64,000 bases of DNA from JADLDB01 sp040752975 (GTDB lineage Bacteria > Myxococcota > Myxococcia > Myxococcales > Myxococcaceae). The DNA lies in the NCBI GenBank assembly GCA_040752975.1, contig JBFMHF010000015.1, positions 6,438-70,437 of the forward strand. Reading direction: 5' to 3'. Shown here piece after piece: positions 43,962-52,928 of the stretch (position 1 is the stretch's first letter; each line of letters begins with the position of its first letter). The notes beneath the pieces were generated by a model. That model saw only the letters and a list, made by a program, of their open reading frames with translations. It was not told where the DNA came from and searched no databases. The position numbers were made by a program, and so were the translations under genes.

Positions 43962-45602
43962 ATGGCCAGCTCCCCGTCGCAAGAGAATCGGGTCCCGACG
44001 CAGACCTTCCTGTTGCCGGGGCAGCAGTTCTGCGTGGGGCTGCCGTGGGAGCGGGCGGAGCTTCCGAAGCATGGGCTGCCGGCGGCGAAGCCGAAGCCGG
44101 CGCCGGTGAAGGGCACGACGCTGGACGACGAGGACGCGCTGGAGGGCGACCCCTGCGCGGGCTGGGAGATCGGCCGGTGTGAGATCATCCGTCGGCTCTC
44201 TCCGGGCTCGGCGCGGCGGCTGCTGGCGGTGCGGCACGACGACGACGGGAGCGCGGCGGTGGTGGACGTGCGCAAGCTGGAGCTGGTGGACGCGCTGGCG
44301 CCGGAGATTGAGGTGCTGGCGGCGGCCGCGGCGAAGTACGCGCACCCGCACCTCGCGCGCGTGTACCCGGCGGAGGCGACGGAAGAGGGCCTCTTCTGGG
44401 TGAGCGAGCGCGTGTCGGGCGCGTCGTTGTCGGAGCTGGCGTCGGAGTGCCGGGCGCGAGGCAAGGGACTTCCGCTGGGGCTCGCGCTGTCGTCGGTGGT
44501 GGAGAGCGCGCAGGCGTTGGGGGCGCTGCACGAGCGCGGACACGGCCACGGGCTGCTGTCGGACCAGGCGGTGGCGGTGGGCTTCGACGGACTGACCAAG
44601 GTGCTGGACGTGGGGCTCTTCCGCTGCCTCGCGCGGCGGGCGTCGTGGGCCGAGGTGCTGGAGCTGACCGGGCCGTACCTTTCGCCGGAGCAGGTGCTGC
44701 GCGGGCACATGCCGGACCCCAAGTGTGACGTCTTCTCGCTGGGCATCCTGCTCTACGAGGGCCTCACCGGTGAGAAGGTGCGGCGCACCGAGCGCTTCGA
44801 GGACCGGGTGAAGATGCACGAGCGCGCGCAGCTGGCGCCGCCCTCCAGCTTGAACGTGATGGTGAGCCGCGACGTGGACGCGGTGGTGTTGCGGGCCCTG
44901 GAGCCGGATCGAGCCAGGCGCTTCGCGAGCGGGCCGGAACTGGCGCAGGCGCTGCGCGAGGCGGCGGGGCAGTTCATGTGGCGGGCGGACAAGCGCGCCG
45001 ACTTCGTGGGCGAGTTGTTCGACACGCGTCGTCGCCGGGAGAGGGCCCTCACCGCGCACCTGGCGAAGCCGCGGCCGAGGCCCCCGAGTCTCCCGGCGCT
45101 GCGGCGCGTGGCGGTGGAGACGCCCCAGGTGCAGGTGAAGCCCGCGGTGCGTCCGCTGGCGGCGCCGGTGAAGCCCCTCGCCGCTGCGAAGAAGCCCGAG
45201 AAGAAGTCGAAGAAGAAGGCAGCGTCACCCAGCCGGCGCGCGGAGGTGGTGGCGCTCTCGGTCGGCCTGGTGGTGGCGGCGGTGGTGGCGGCGACGCCGT
45301 GGAGCGCGGCGGTCGAGGCGGCGACGCATCGGCTGGAGCCCCGCACGACGGCGCTGCCCGTGAAGCCAGCGGTGCAGGAGGTGCTGGTCGACGTCGCGCC
45401 GGTGATGAGCGTGGATCCTCCGGCCGGGCCCGCGGCGAGCCTCCCGGTGTCCTGGGCCCTTGCCGCGTCGCTCGAGGACGCGCCGACGGTGGCGGAGCCG
45501 GTCAAGGCGCCCGTGGCCGTGAAGAAGAAGGCGGCGCGCCCTGCGAAGAGGGCGAAGAAGAAGGACGACGCACCGCCGCCGCCGTGGCTGTCGGGCCGGT
45601 GA
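43962..45602 (+). CDS. Membrane-anchored Ser/Thr pseudokinase
   Basis: A 546-aa protein. A kinase-like fold spans about 75-340, but key residues are altered: the HRDLKPEN loop reads HGLLSDQA (catalytic Asp, Lys and Asn all lost), DFG reads DVG, and the ATP Lys region is AVVDVRKL. It then has a Lys/Pro-rich segment, one membrane helix (VVALSVGLVVAAVVAA, about 427-444) and a basic, Pro-rich tail. It is therefore a probable pseudokinase acting as scaffold or sensor. The ATG at 43962 was preferred; ATG 43926 is possible. Confidence 0.83.
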   Translation: MASSPSQENRVPTQTFLLPGQQFCVGLPWERAELPKHGLPAAKPKPAPVKGTTLDDEDALEGDPCAGWEIGRCEIIRRLSPGSARRLLAVRHDDDGSAAVVDVRKLELVDALAPEIEVLAAAAAKYAHPHLARVYPAEATEEGLFWVSERVSGASLSELASECRARGKGLPLGLALSSVVESAQALGALHERGHGHGLLSDQAVAVGFDGLTKVLDVGLFRCLARRASWAEVLELTGPYLSPEQVLRGHMPDPKCDVFSLGILLYEGLTGEKVRRTERFEDRVKMHERAQLAPPSSLNVMVSRDVDAVVLRALEPDRARRFASGPELAQALREAAGQFMWRADKRADFVGELFDTRRRRERALTAHLAKPRPRPPSLPALRRVAVETPQVQVKPAVRPLAAPVKPLAAAKKPEKKSKKKAASPSRRAEVVALSVGLVVAAVVAATPWSAAVEAATHRLEPRTTALPVKPAVQEVLVDVAPVMSVDPPAGPAASLPVSWALAASLEDAPTVAEPVKAPVAVKKKAARPAKRAKKKDDAPPPPWLSGR

Positions 45603-45733
45603 GCACTCCGGGACGTAGCAGCGGAGTTCAGCGCGTCCGGTGCGCAACGGGCTCAAGGTGCAGTGGGACGAGGGCCACGGTCAGGGACCGCGCGATTGGT
45701 GCAGCGAGCAGCAGGGTTGTCCCGTCGGAAAAA

Positions 45734-45755
45734 CCTGCGTACGGCCATTCGCAGG
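45734..45755 (+). promoter_or_regulatory. Inverted repeat before the ATPase/TOPRIM pair
   Basis: CCTGCG (45734-45739) and CGCAGG (45750-45755) are perfect arms 10 bp apart, about 20 bp before the start codon. Possibly an operator. Confidence 0.35.
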
Positions 45756-45773
45756 ACTACGGTGTCGCGGTCC

Positions 45774-46943
45774 ATGCTCGAGCGGCTCTCACTCTCCGGG
45801 TTCAAGGCGTACGACGACGGCAGTGCGATCGCGCTCAGGCCGTTCACCGTCCTGATTGGCGCCAACGGCGCAGGCAAGACCACGCTCATGGAGGCGGTCG
45901 ATGTCCTGGGTCGACTGGTTACGGGGACCATCAAGGACCTGTTGGAGGCCAAGTCGTGGGAGTACGGGGACCTGCCCCACCTTCGCGCTGCCACCAAGGC
46001 GTTCTCGCTCGAAGCAACGCTCAACTTCGACGACGAACGCCTGACCTGGCGGCTCGGTTTGGGCGCTCGCCGTCGCCCGGGCATTGCCCACGAGTCGGTG
46101 GTTCGCGCGCGCGGTGATTCCTTCTGGAGAGCCGAGGACGTCCTCTTGAATCGTCGCGGGCGGAAGATGTCCCGTCGGAGAGCCGATGGAACCCAGGAGG
46201 CCATCGAACAAACGCTCACCAGTTCATGGCTGGCCACGATTACGAAGGAGGATCGACGCCGGTTTCCTGAACTCGACCGTGTTGCGACGTGGGCGCGGGG
46301 CATTCGCGGGTACTTCTTCCTCGATCCCCTCAAGCTGCGAGCGCCGTCACGAGGTGACGGTACGGAACTGGGCGTGAATGGCGAGTTTCTTGCCCCGTTT
46401 CTCGCGCGTCTCCACGATCGCGATCGCCCGGCGTTCGACCGTGTCGTGCAGCGTGTCGCCAAGCACTACCCACGGCTCGTGCAGCTTCACCCGGTCCGCC
46501 GAGGCTACGGCTGGACGCACCTCGAGATGACCGAGCGCTGGAATGGCGAGACGGCCCGCTTCAATGCCCGACAGGTCAGTGACGGCCTGCTGCGTCTCGT
46601 TGCCGTCGCCGCGATGCATGAACTCCCGACCGTTCCGAGCGTGTTGCTGCTCGATGAGGTCGAGAACGGCTTGCACCCACATCTGCTGGGCGGATTTGTG
46701 CGGATGCTCCAGGAACTCGTCAAGGCGCGTCAGGGTCGGACACAGGTCATTCTTGCGACCCATTCGCCCATCACCGTGAACTTCTGTGAGTCGGCTGATG
46801 ACGTGGTGCTGGTGTCCCGTGTGTCCGGTGGACATCCGCTGTGTCGGCCCCTTTCGAGCCTGAAGGGCTACGCGCGCCTCCGCAGCCACTTCGACCTCGG
46901 CGAACTCTGGTACAACCTCGGTGAGGAAGCGCTCAGGCGATGA
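45774..46943 (+). CDS. ABC/SMC-like AAA ATPase (AAA_21), defence-type partner of a TOPRIM protein
   Basis: A 389-aa soluble ATPase. Walker A GANGAGKTT at 29-37, a signature-like FNARQVSDGLLRL near 262, Walker B LLLDEVENGLHPH near 292 and an H-loop LATHSP near 328 are intact. It belongs with the RecF/OLD/RloA-type AAA_21 ATPases. Codons contain more A and T than the neighbours, suggesting horizontal origin. The next gene overlaps its stop by 4 bp (ATGA). Such ATPases commonly gate a partner nuclease in anti-phage systems such as PARIS. Confidence 0.85.
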   Translation: MLERLSLSGFKAYDDGSAIALRPFTVLIGANGAGKTTLMEAVDVLGRLVTGTIKDLLEAKSWEYGDLPHLRAATKAFSLEATLNFDDERLTWRLGLGARRRPGIAHESVVRARGDSFWRAEDVLLNRRGRKMSRRRADGTQEAIEQTLTSSWLATITKEDRRRFPELDRVATWARGIRGYFFLDPLKLRAPSRGDGTELGVNGEFLAPFLARLHDRDRPAFDRVVQRVAKHYPRLVQLHPVRRGYGWTHLEMTERWNGETARFNARQVSDGLLRLVAVAAMHELPTVPSVLLLDEVENGLHPHLLGGFVRMLQELVKARQGRTQVILATHSPITVNFCESADDVVLVSRVSGGHPLCRPLSSLKGYARLRSHFDLGELWYNLGEEALRR

Positions 46944-47710
46944 GCTGCCGAGTGTTCGTGGTGGGCGAGGGTCCAAACGACATCGGCGACCTGGCTCGCG
47001 CTCCCACCTACAGAGAAGGAAGAGAAGGCTTCCTTCAGCCCGTGGTCCGCAACCTCGTGGGAGGCCGGGCCGAGCTCGATTTTTTTGACGGGCGAAAATT
47101 GACGGCCCTTCCCCGCGACAGATTGAGCACCGCGGCCCTCCAGGGGCGGAAGGCGGCGCAAGCGCTGGCGCTCGCTACGGAGTTTGGCGCAGACGCTCTC
47201 CTCTTCTCCTGCGACCTCGACAAGTCGTCAGGGCGGGTGCGGCCTGCCGAACGCCGAAGGCGACTCGCTGAACTGCGCGCGAACATCCAGCGGGGCTTCG
47301 ACGAGGTGAAAGAACAGATCCCTGAAGCCTCGCGGGTGATGACTGCCGTTGCCGTTCCGGCCCGGATGGTCGAGGCATGGGCTCTCGCCGATCGCTCTGC
47401 CCTGGCGATCTTGACCCGGAAGCCCCACGAGCGCCTCGACTACGGACGGCCTGAAGAACTGTGGGGCGACGAGAGGGTTCCCGGGTCGAACCACCCGAAG
47501 AACGTCTGGGAGCGCGTGGGCGGGGGAACCGATTTCGCTGACATCGGTGCGGCCGCGGCGCCAGCGGTTCTTGCGCGCGAATGTCCGGGGAGCTTTCCGC
47601 CCTTCGAGAAGGACGTGCAGGTGGCATTGGAGGAATGTCCCGCCCGTGAAGCCGTCGAGCGCGTGGGCCGGCGAGACGTTCCACGGGGTGCGCCGGCGAA
47701 GAGACGGTGA
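46940..47710 (+). CDS. DUF4276/TOPRIM-like protein paired with the ATPase
   Basis: A 256-aa protein. TOPRIM acidic residues are visible: Glu10 in VVGEGPND and Asp92/Asp94 in FSCDLDKS. A later VEAWALAD matches the EAWLLAD segment of DUF4276 proteins. TOPRIM folds bind metal and cut or act on nucleic acid. Translation is coupled to the ATPase through a 4-bp overlap. Base use is AT-richer than the surroundings (for example at 47079-47103). Together they form a candidate two-gene defence cassette; the specific activity is unknown. Confidence 0.8.
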   Translation: MSCRVFVVGEGPNDIGDLARAPTYREGREGFLQPVVRNLVGGRAELDFFDGRKLTALPRDRLSTAALQGRKAAQALALATEFGADALLFSCDLDKSSGRVRPAERRRRLAELRANIQRGFDEVKEQIPEASRVMTAVAVPARMVEAWALADRSALAILTRKPHERLDYGRPEELWGDERVPGSNHPKNVWERVGGGTDFADIGAAAAPAVLARECPGSFPPFEKDVQVALEECPAREAVERVGRRDVPRGAPAKRR

Positions 47711-47755
47711 ACGGGCACGGGCAGCCGGTGGTGCGAGCCAGGGGCTGACTGCCCT

Positions 47756-48616
47756 TCAGCGCGTCGCGAGTCCGGTGAGCGCCACCAGCAGCACCAGGGC
47801 GACCGGCCCCAGCACCCGCGCGCCCAGCAGGTTGCCGGACCGTGTCCACCGCCGGGTGAAGGGCGAGAGAAGCAACCCCAGCCACGTGCGGGGCAGCGCC
47901 TCGGGCACGCCCAGCTCCCACGACTCCTCGCCCTCGGGCGGCAGGTGGAAGGTGCCGAAGAGGAGGTCCGTCCACGGCGAGAGGTTGCCATAGTTCGCCA
48001 CCACGCCCGGCGCCTTCGCGTGGTGCCAGTGGTGCAGCTCCGGCGCGCCCACGAGGTACCGCAAGGGGCCCATGGGTAGCCGGACGTTGGAGTGGATGAA
48101 GATGGCCCACAGCCCGCGGAAGACGGCCAGGGCAGCGAGGCCCTCCACCGGGAAGCCGAGGAGGATGGCCGGGAGGTTGAGCGTCAGCTGCGTGAGCAGC
48201 CCGTCGACCGGGTGCTCGCGGTGCGCCGCCACCCAGTCCAGCGTCTCGCTCGAGTGGTGCACCGCGTGGAAGCGCCAGAGGAAGTCGAAGCGGTGGCAGG
48301 CGCGGTGGAACCAGTACACCGAGAGGTCGCCCAGCAGCACGATGGCGACGAGCTGCGCGGCGTGGGGCAGGGCCAGGAAGCCTTCGCGCAGCCCCGACGG
48401 CAGAGCTCCGTGCACGCGCGCGTCGATGGCGGTGAGGACGGCCAGCGCCAGGACGCTCCACACCAGGTGCTGCCCGAAGAGGAAGAGGAAGTCGGTGCCG
48501 AGTGACGCCCGGAGCCACTTCTGCTTGCGCGCAGGCCACAGGCGCTCCAGCGGCCAGTACACCACCGCCAGCATCAGCACGGACAGCGCAGACGCCTGGA
48601 GCGTCGAGGACAGCAC
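47756..48616 (-). CDS. Sterol desaturase/fatty acid hydroxylase family protein
   Basis: A 286-aa polytopic membrane protein with the three His boxes of the family: HRACH (104-108), HAVHH (117-121) and HHWHH (195-199), which bind a di-iron centre. It should hydroxylate or desaturate a membrane lipid; the substrate cannot be read. The GTG start directly abuts the TAA stop of the upstream small secreted gene, so they are probably cotranscribed. Confidence 0.9.
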   Translation of the reverse strand: MLSSTLQASALSVLMLAVVYWPLERLWPARKQKWLRASLGTDFLFLFGQHLVWSVLALAVLTAIDARVHGALPSGLREGFLALPHAAQLVAIVLLGDLSVYWFHRACHRFDFLWRFHAVHHSSETLDWVAAHREHPVDGLLTQLTLNLPAILLGFPVEGLAALAVFRGLWAIFIHSNVRLPMGPLRYLVGAPELHHWHHAKAPGVVANYGNLSPWTDLLFGTFHLPPEGEESWELGVPEALPRTWLGLLLSPFTRRWTRSGNLLGARVLGPVALVLLVALTGLATR

Positions 48617-48925
48617 TTACGGCGTGGCCTGCTGAGTGGGCGCGGCCTGCGGCTGGGGCGCGGGCTGCGCGGCGGGCTTCGGCTTCTGCGGCTGCTGCGC
48701 CTGGGCGGGCGAGGGCGCGGGCTCCTCGAAGTGCATCGGCATCGCGGCCTTGGTGGCGGGCAGGAAGGTGGGCGTGGCCGGCTTCGCTCCAGCGTCCGCC
48801 TTCGCCTCGGGCGTCGGTTTCGCGTTGGTCTTCCTGGACTTGTCGCTGCCAGCCGCCACGGTGGCGCCGATGACGAAGCCCAGGGCGACGACGAGCGTCA
48901 GGGCCTTCAGCAGATGCGTGCGCAT
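48617..48925 (-). CDS. Small secreted Pro/Ala/Gln-rich protein
   Basis: A 102-aa protein: a signal peptide (LVVALGFVIGATVAAG), a Lys-rich stretch, then a disordered tail of Pro, Ala and Gln (PAAQPAPQPQAAPTQQATP). No family or catalytic motif. Its role may be as a spacer or to coat the envelope. It immediately precedes the desaturase-like gene. Confidence 0.65.
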   Translation of the reverse strand: MRTHLLKALTLVVALGFVIGATVAAGSDKSRKTNAKPTPEAKADAGAKPATPTFLPATKAAMPMHFEEPAPSPAQAQQPQKPKPAAQPAPQPQAAPTQQATP

Positions 48926-48974
48926 GAACGTCCTCCTCGAGTGGAAAGCGGTGACTCTACGCCAGAAACGACGA

Positions 48975-49000
48975 CGCCCTCTCCCAACCGAAAGAGGGCG
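48975..49000 (-). terminator. Hairpin terminator of the gene at 49022
   Basis: An 8-bp perfect stem, CGCCCTCT (48975-48982) with AGAGGGCG (48993-49000). On the minus strand it is followed by only a short T-rich stretch, so strength is uncertain. Confidence 0.5.
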
Positions 49001-49021
49001 CCGGGCGGGCCTGTGAGTGGG

Positions 49022-49480
49022 TCACCTCGCCTGGGCGAGCGTCGCCGGCTGGCACACCGACGACTCGGCGGGCTTCACCTTCTTGCCCGCCATGAAGGCC
49101 GCGGGGCGGTGGCTGCTGCCGCTCTTCACGAAGACTTCCTTCTTCTCCGGGTACACGCAGCCGGTGATGTCGGCCTTCCGCCACGGGTTCTCCGCGTCGT
49201 CGTCCCAGTCGCCGAAGCGCGCGTCCACCTCGAAGGCGAAGAAGGTGGCGCCGTTGGAGTCCTGGCGAGGCGTGTCGAGGACGCGCACGCGGCGCTCCTG
49301 CGGGGGCAGGCGAGCGCGGGAGAAGCGGCTCTGCTTGAGCTCCTTCGCCGCGAGCGGCTGGAGCAGCTCCGACTTCACCAGCTTCTCGGCGGCGGCCTTC
49401 TCGGCCGAGGCGTCAGCCGGCGGCTCCGCGAAGCACAGGCTGGCCAGGGTGAGGGTGGAGAGCAGCAACAGGCGCTTCAT
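49022..49480 (-). CDS. Small secreted protein of unknown function
   Basis: A 152-aa protein with a clear signal peptide (LLLLSTLTLASLCFAE) and a mature domain of about 130 residues with two Cys (ITGCVYP and SSVCQPA) likely to form one disulfide. No family recognised. GGAGG lies before the ATG. The upstream DUF2306 gene overlaps it by 68 bp. Confidence 0.72.
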   Translation of the reverse strand: MKRLLLLSTLTLASLCFAEPPADASAEKAAAEKLVKSELLQPLAAKELKQSRFSRARLPPQERRVRVLDTPRQDSNGATFFAFEVDARFGDWDDDAENPWRKADITGCVYPEKKEVFVKSGSSHRPAAFMAGKKVKPAESSVCQPATLAQAR

Positions 49481-50123
49481 GGTGGTTCCTCCGGGGAACG
49501 ACGGGGGTGGAGCGGGCGGACAGCACTTCGACGAAGACGGCGCAGCCGACGACGGGCAGCCAGAGGCTGACGAGGTAGGCGGGGATCTCCTCGACGCCGG
49601 CGGCGTCGAAGCCGAACAACATGGCGCGCGAGAGGACAGCCACGCCCATCTGCGCCAGCACGTGCAGCACCCAGCGGCGGTGCTCGACGAAGCGGCCGGC
49701 GCGCGCAGTCCGCACGCCTTGCACCATGCCGACGCCCATGATGGCGCCGGTGGCCATGAAGCCCAGCGTGGAAGGGAGCCCGCCCTTGGCGAACAGCGAC
49801 AGGTAGAAGCCCGAGGGCAGCAGCGCGAACAGCACGGCCACGCCCGTCACCCGGCCCAGCCACCGGTGAAAGCGTGGGAAGCGCTTCAGCACCGCCATCG
49901 ACACCAGCAAGAGGCACCCGGGCAGCGCCAGCGCCGCGGCCACCACGTGCACCTTGAGCGCGAAGAGGAACAGCTCCTCGCGGGCCAGCGGCAGCTTCTC
50001 GAGGACGAAGGGCGCGTACTCGTCGTCGTTGAAGTACACGAGGCTCGACCAGGTGATGAAGAGCGAGCCCACGAAGAGGGCCAGCATCACGAGGGGGCGG
50101 GGCAACCGTCGCAGGGCGCGCAT
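49413..50123 (-). CDS. DUF2306-family membrane protein
   Basis: A 236-aa polytopic membrane protein with about six helices. HRWLGRVTG near the middle and EHRRWVLHVLAQ later are typical of DUF2306. The function of the family is unknown. Its last 23 codons overlap the secreted gene at 49022 in another frame; whether the C-terminus beyond about 213 is native, or the result of a lost stop, is unclear. Confidence 0.75.
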   Translation of the reverse strand: MRALRRLPRPLVMLALFVGSLFITWSSLVYFNDDEYAPFVLEKLPLAREELFLFALKVHVVAAALALPGCLLLVSMAVLKRFPRFHRWLGRVTGVAVLFALLPSGFYLSLFAKGGLPSTLGFMATGAIMGVGMVQGVRTARAGRFVEHRRWVLHVLAQMGVAVLSRAMLFGFDAAGVEEIPAYLVSLWLPVVGCAVFVEVLSARSTPVVPRRNHHEAPVAALHPHPGQPVLRGAAG

Positions 50124-50214
50124 CGTCGAGCCTCAAACGGGCCGGGCGGGAAATGGATCTGTCCCCGCTCCAGCCGAGCCGCGCGGGATGTAGGTGTCGA
50201 ACAACGACGGCGGG

Positions 50215-51372
50215 TTACAGCGCGCTGGCCGGCACCCAGGCCTCTTCGCCCTCCATGGTGCGCACCTTCACCTGGTCGCCCTGGCGCTCGAGCTCCTTCA
50301 CCTTCGTCCCGGCGGGGAGTTCGGCTGTTGGCGTCGCCTGAGGACTTGCCGGAGCCGGCTGTGCGCCTGGAGTGGTGGGCATGGCCTTCGGCTTCGCAGG
50401 CACGGGCGCCTTCAGCGACTTGGAGTACAGCCCGTCGATGCGCGACTGGTCCTTCTTCCGCTCGATGACGATGTTGGAGGTCACCTGCTGCGCGGAGTAC
50501 GCGCTGCCGAGGTCGCCGGCCACCACCTCGTCGGAGAACTCCACCTTGCCCTTGAGCGCCTCCTTGGTCTCCGGCTTCAGGTCCGAGTCGGCGGCGATGT
50601 AGTCCTTCGCCTTCTTCTTCTCGGCCACGGTGCGTGCCTGGCCCTGCTGCAGCACGAAGTGACTGGCCATGTGCAGCACCTGGCCGTCGCCGTAGCGGAA
50701 GTGCACCGCGATGGGCGCCTCGCCGTACTTCCGGCTCATCTCCTTCGAGGTGATGAGGACGTCCACCTTCTCCTTGTCCAACACCTTGATGGGGTAGCTG
50801 GACGCCTCGAGCCACCACTTCGGGTTCTCCCGCGACAGGGTGAGGTGCTTGAGCAGGTTGTGCTCGGTCTGCTTCACCTCCACCTCGACGACGTCGTTGC
50901 CCGTCTCGCGCCCGTTGAACTTGATGTAGCCGGGGAAGGCCTGCTGGACGACGTTGGTGAGGGCCCAGTCCGTCGTGTAGAGGTAGCCGCCCGCGTTGAC
51001 GAACTTGCGGATCTTCTCGATGCCCGCCTTCGGGATGTTGCCGGGGCAGTCGACGACGAGGAGCTGCTTCGCGTTCAGGGTGAGGGACGCCACCTGGTGC
51101 GGGCTCACCACGGTGTGCTTGATGTCGAGGTTCCTCAGCACGTCTTCCACGCGGTCGTACTGGCCGCGCACCACGACGATGTCGGCGGCCTCCACGGCTT
51201 GAAGCACCTTCGCGTCGTCGGGGCGCTCCTTCGCCATGCGCTCCTTCACCACCGTCGAGGCCGCCTTGTTGGCCTTCTGCATCTGCGCGTCGCCGAGGCC
51301 CTGCGCCAGCGCCGGGACCGCCACGACAGACACCACCACCAACGCGTGGAGAACGCGCCGCATCGCTCGCAT
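50215..51372 (-). CDS. Secreted protein with amidotransferase-like N-terminal and SH3 C-terminal domain
   Basis: A 385-aa protein. Signal peptide 1-24 (VVVSVVAVPALAQ). Residues about 55-260 have a Rossmann/class I glutamine-amidotransferase-like look (VEAADIVVVRGQ, LLVVDCPGN, AGGYLYTTDW, VHFRYGDGQVLHMASH), but with no certain catalytic triad. A Pro-rich linker leads to a bacterial SH3 domain (about 345-385, PAGTKVKELERQGDQVKV), suggesting wall or polymer binding. It is divergent from the multiheme cytochrome gene across 137 bp. Confidence 0.72.
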   Translation of the reverse strand: MRAMRRVLHALVVVSVVAVPALAQGLGDAQMQKANKAASTVVKERMAKERPDDAKVLQAVEAADIVVVRGQYDRVEDVLRNLDIKHTVVSPHQVASLTLNAKQLLVVDCPGNIPKAGIEKIRKFVNAGGYLYTTDWALTNVVQQAFPGYIKFNGRETGNDVVEVEVKQTEHNLLKHLTLSRENPKWWLEASSYPIKVLDKEKVDVLITSKEMSRKYGEAPIAVHFRYGDGQVLHMASHFVLQQGQARTVAEKKKAKDYIAADSDLKPETKEALKGKVEFSDEVVAGDLGSAYSAQQVTSNIVIERKKDQSRIDGLYSKSLKAPVPAKPKAMPTTPGAQPAPASPQATPTAELPAGTKVKELERQGDQVKVRTMEGEEAWVPASAL

Positions 51373-51509
51373 ATGTGCCTCCTCGAGAAATCAGGGCACG
51401 AGGGCCCGGTGGCCTTCCACGCACGGGCTGTGGAATCGATCTACACGTCGTTGCCGGCGGGGCCCGGGCGTGCCAAGTCCGCGACGGCACGCGGCAGCAC
51501 CGGTTGCAC

Positions 51510-52874
51510 ATGATCAAGACCTTCTTCGGGGCCATCTTTCGCAGCCCGCTGAGCCTCGTCGGCGCCCTCCTCACCACGGTGAGCGCAGTTCTCTTCCTCA
51601 CGCTCTTCGTGGCCGCCGAGCTGAACCCCCGGTTGGGCGGCGGTTACGCAGGCATCGTCTCCTTCGTCATCCTCCCAGGCGTCTTCGTGCTGGGGCTGCT
51701 CTTGATTCCCCTGGGCCTCGCGCGCCTGCGGAAGAAGGAGCGGGAGGGTGGGGAGGCGAGGGCACCAGTCATCGACTTGAACGTCCCGCGCACGCGCATG
51801 GTGGTGTCGATGGTGGCGCTCCTGACGCTGGTGAACGTCGTCATCGTCGCGACCGCCACCTACAAGGGCGTCCAGACGATGGAGAGCGTCGAGTTCTGCG
51901 GCGGCGCGTGTCACTCGGTCATGAGCCCGGAGTACACGGCGTACCAGCGCTCGCCGCACTCGAGGGTGCAGTGCACGCGGTGCCACGTCGGCTCGGGCGC
52001 GGAGTGGTTCGTTCGAGGAAAGGCCTCGGGCGTCGACCAGTTGGTGTCCGTCGCGCTCGGCACGTACCCCAGGCCCATTCCCACGCCGGTGGAGGACATG
52101 CGGGAGGCGGAAGAGACGTGCGAGGAGTGCCACGCGCGTGGGCGGGTGATGCGCGATCGCCTCAGCGTCATCGACCGCTTCGAGGAGGACGAGGGCAACA
52201 CCTGGAAGAAGACGGTGCTGCTCAACAAGGTGGCGAAGGTGCACTGGCACGTGGGTAGCCAGGTGCGCTTCAGAAGCGACGCGAAGCGGCTCTTCGTGGC
52301 CGAGCTCGAGCGCCCGCTTCCCGATGGTGGCGTGCGGCGCTGGAAGAACGAGCAGTCGCCGGACGCTGGAGTCAGTGACGAGTGGCGCACCATGGACTGC
52401 GTCGACTGCCACAACCGCCCCGCGCATGCGTACCAGCGCCCGCGAGACGAGGTCGATCGCGCGCTCGCCAGCGGGGCCGTCGACCGCACACTGCCCTTCA
52501 TCCGGCGCGAAGGGCTGCGCGTCGTCCAGCTGCCCTGGCCGGACCACGACGCCGCGAAGGCAGGCATTCGACGCGAGCTGTCGGACTTCTACGCGAAGCG
52601 CTACCCGGACGTGGCGGCGGCGCGGGTGGACAGGGCGGCGGAGGGACTCTTCGAGCTGTACCGGCGCAACGTCTTCCCTTCGATGAACATCGGCTGGGGG
52701 ACGTACCCGGACTTCCGCGACCACGACGGCGAGGGCGGGTGCTTCCGCTGTCACACCAGCGACCTGACATCGGCTGATGGGCTGAAGGTGTCGGACCGCT
52801 GTGAGCTGTGCCATCTCACCCTCGCCGAGGAAGAGGAGAGCCCTGAAATCCTCGAGCTGATGAGTGAAGAATGA
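51510..52874 (+). CDS. NapC/NirT-like six-heme cytochrome c
   Basis: A 454-aa membrane-anchored cytochrome: two N-terminal helices (about 10-36 and 45-70) and another at about 95-118, then six heme motifs: CGGACH (a CX3CH site with a following Met), CTRCH, CEECH, CVDCH, CFRCH and CELCH. The first motif and the domain match NapC/NirT/NrfH quinol dehydrogenases; the C-terminal part adds more hemes. It should oxidise quinol in the membrane and pass electrons to periplasmic acceptors, such as the small cytochrome encoded 54 bp downstream. Confidence 0.87.
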   Translation: MIKTFFGAIFRSPLSLVGALLTTVSAVLFLTLFVAAELNPRLGGGYAGIVSFVILPGVFVLGLLLIPLGLARLRKKEREGGEARAPVIDLNVPRTRMVVSMVALLTLVNVVIVATATYKGVQTMESVEFCGGACHSVMSPEYTAYQRSPHSRVQCTRCHVGSGAEWFVRGKASGVDQLVSVALGTYPRPIPTPVEDMREAEETCEECHARGRVMRDRLSVIDRFEEDEGNTWKKTVLLNKVAKVHWHVGSQVRFRSDAKRLFVAELERPLPDGGVRRWKNEQSPDAGVSDEWRTMDCVDCHNRPAHAYQRPRDEVDRALASGAVDRTLPFIRREGLRVVQLPWPDHDAAKAGIRRELSDFYAKRYPDVAAARVDRAAEGLFELYRRNVFPSMNIGWGTYPDFRDHDGEGGCFRCHTSDLTSADGLKVSDRCELCHLTLAEEEESPEILELMSEE

Positions 52875-52928
52875 CGCCCGTCTTCCCGTACGAGCCCCTG
52901 CACGACCCATCCTCGAGGAGAGCCTGAA

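Noticed and set aside
45774..47710. Part of a prophage or integrated element
   Set aside because: No integrase, phage structural gene, att-like direct repeat or tRNA was found around the pair.
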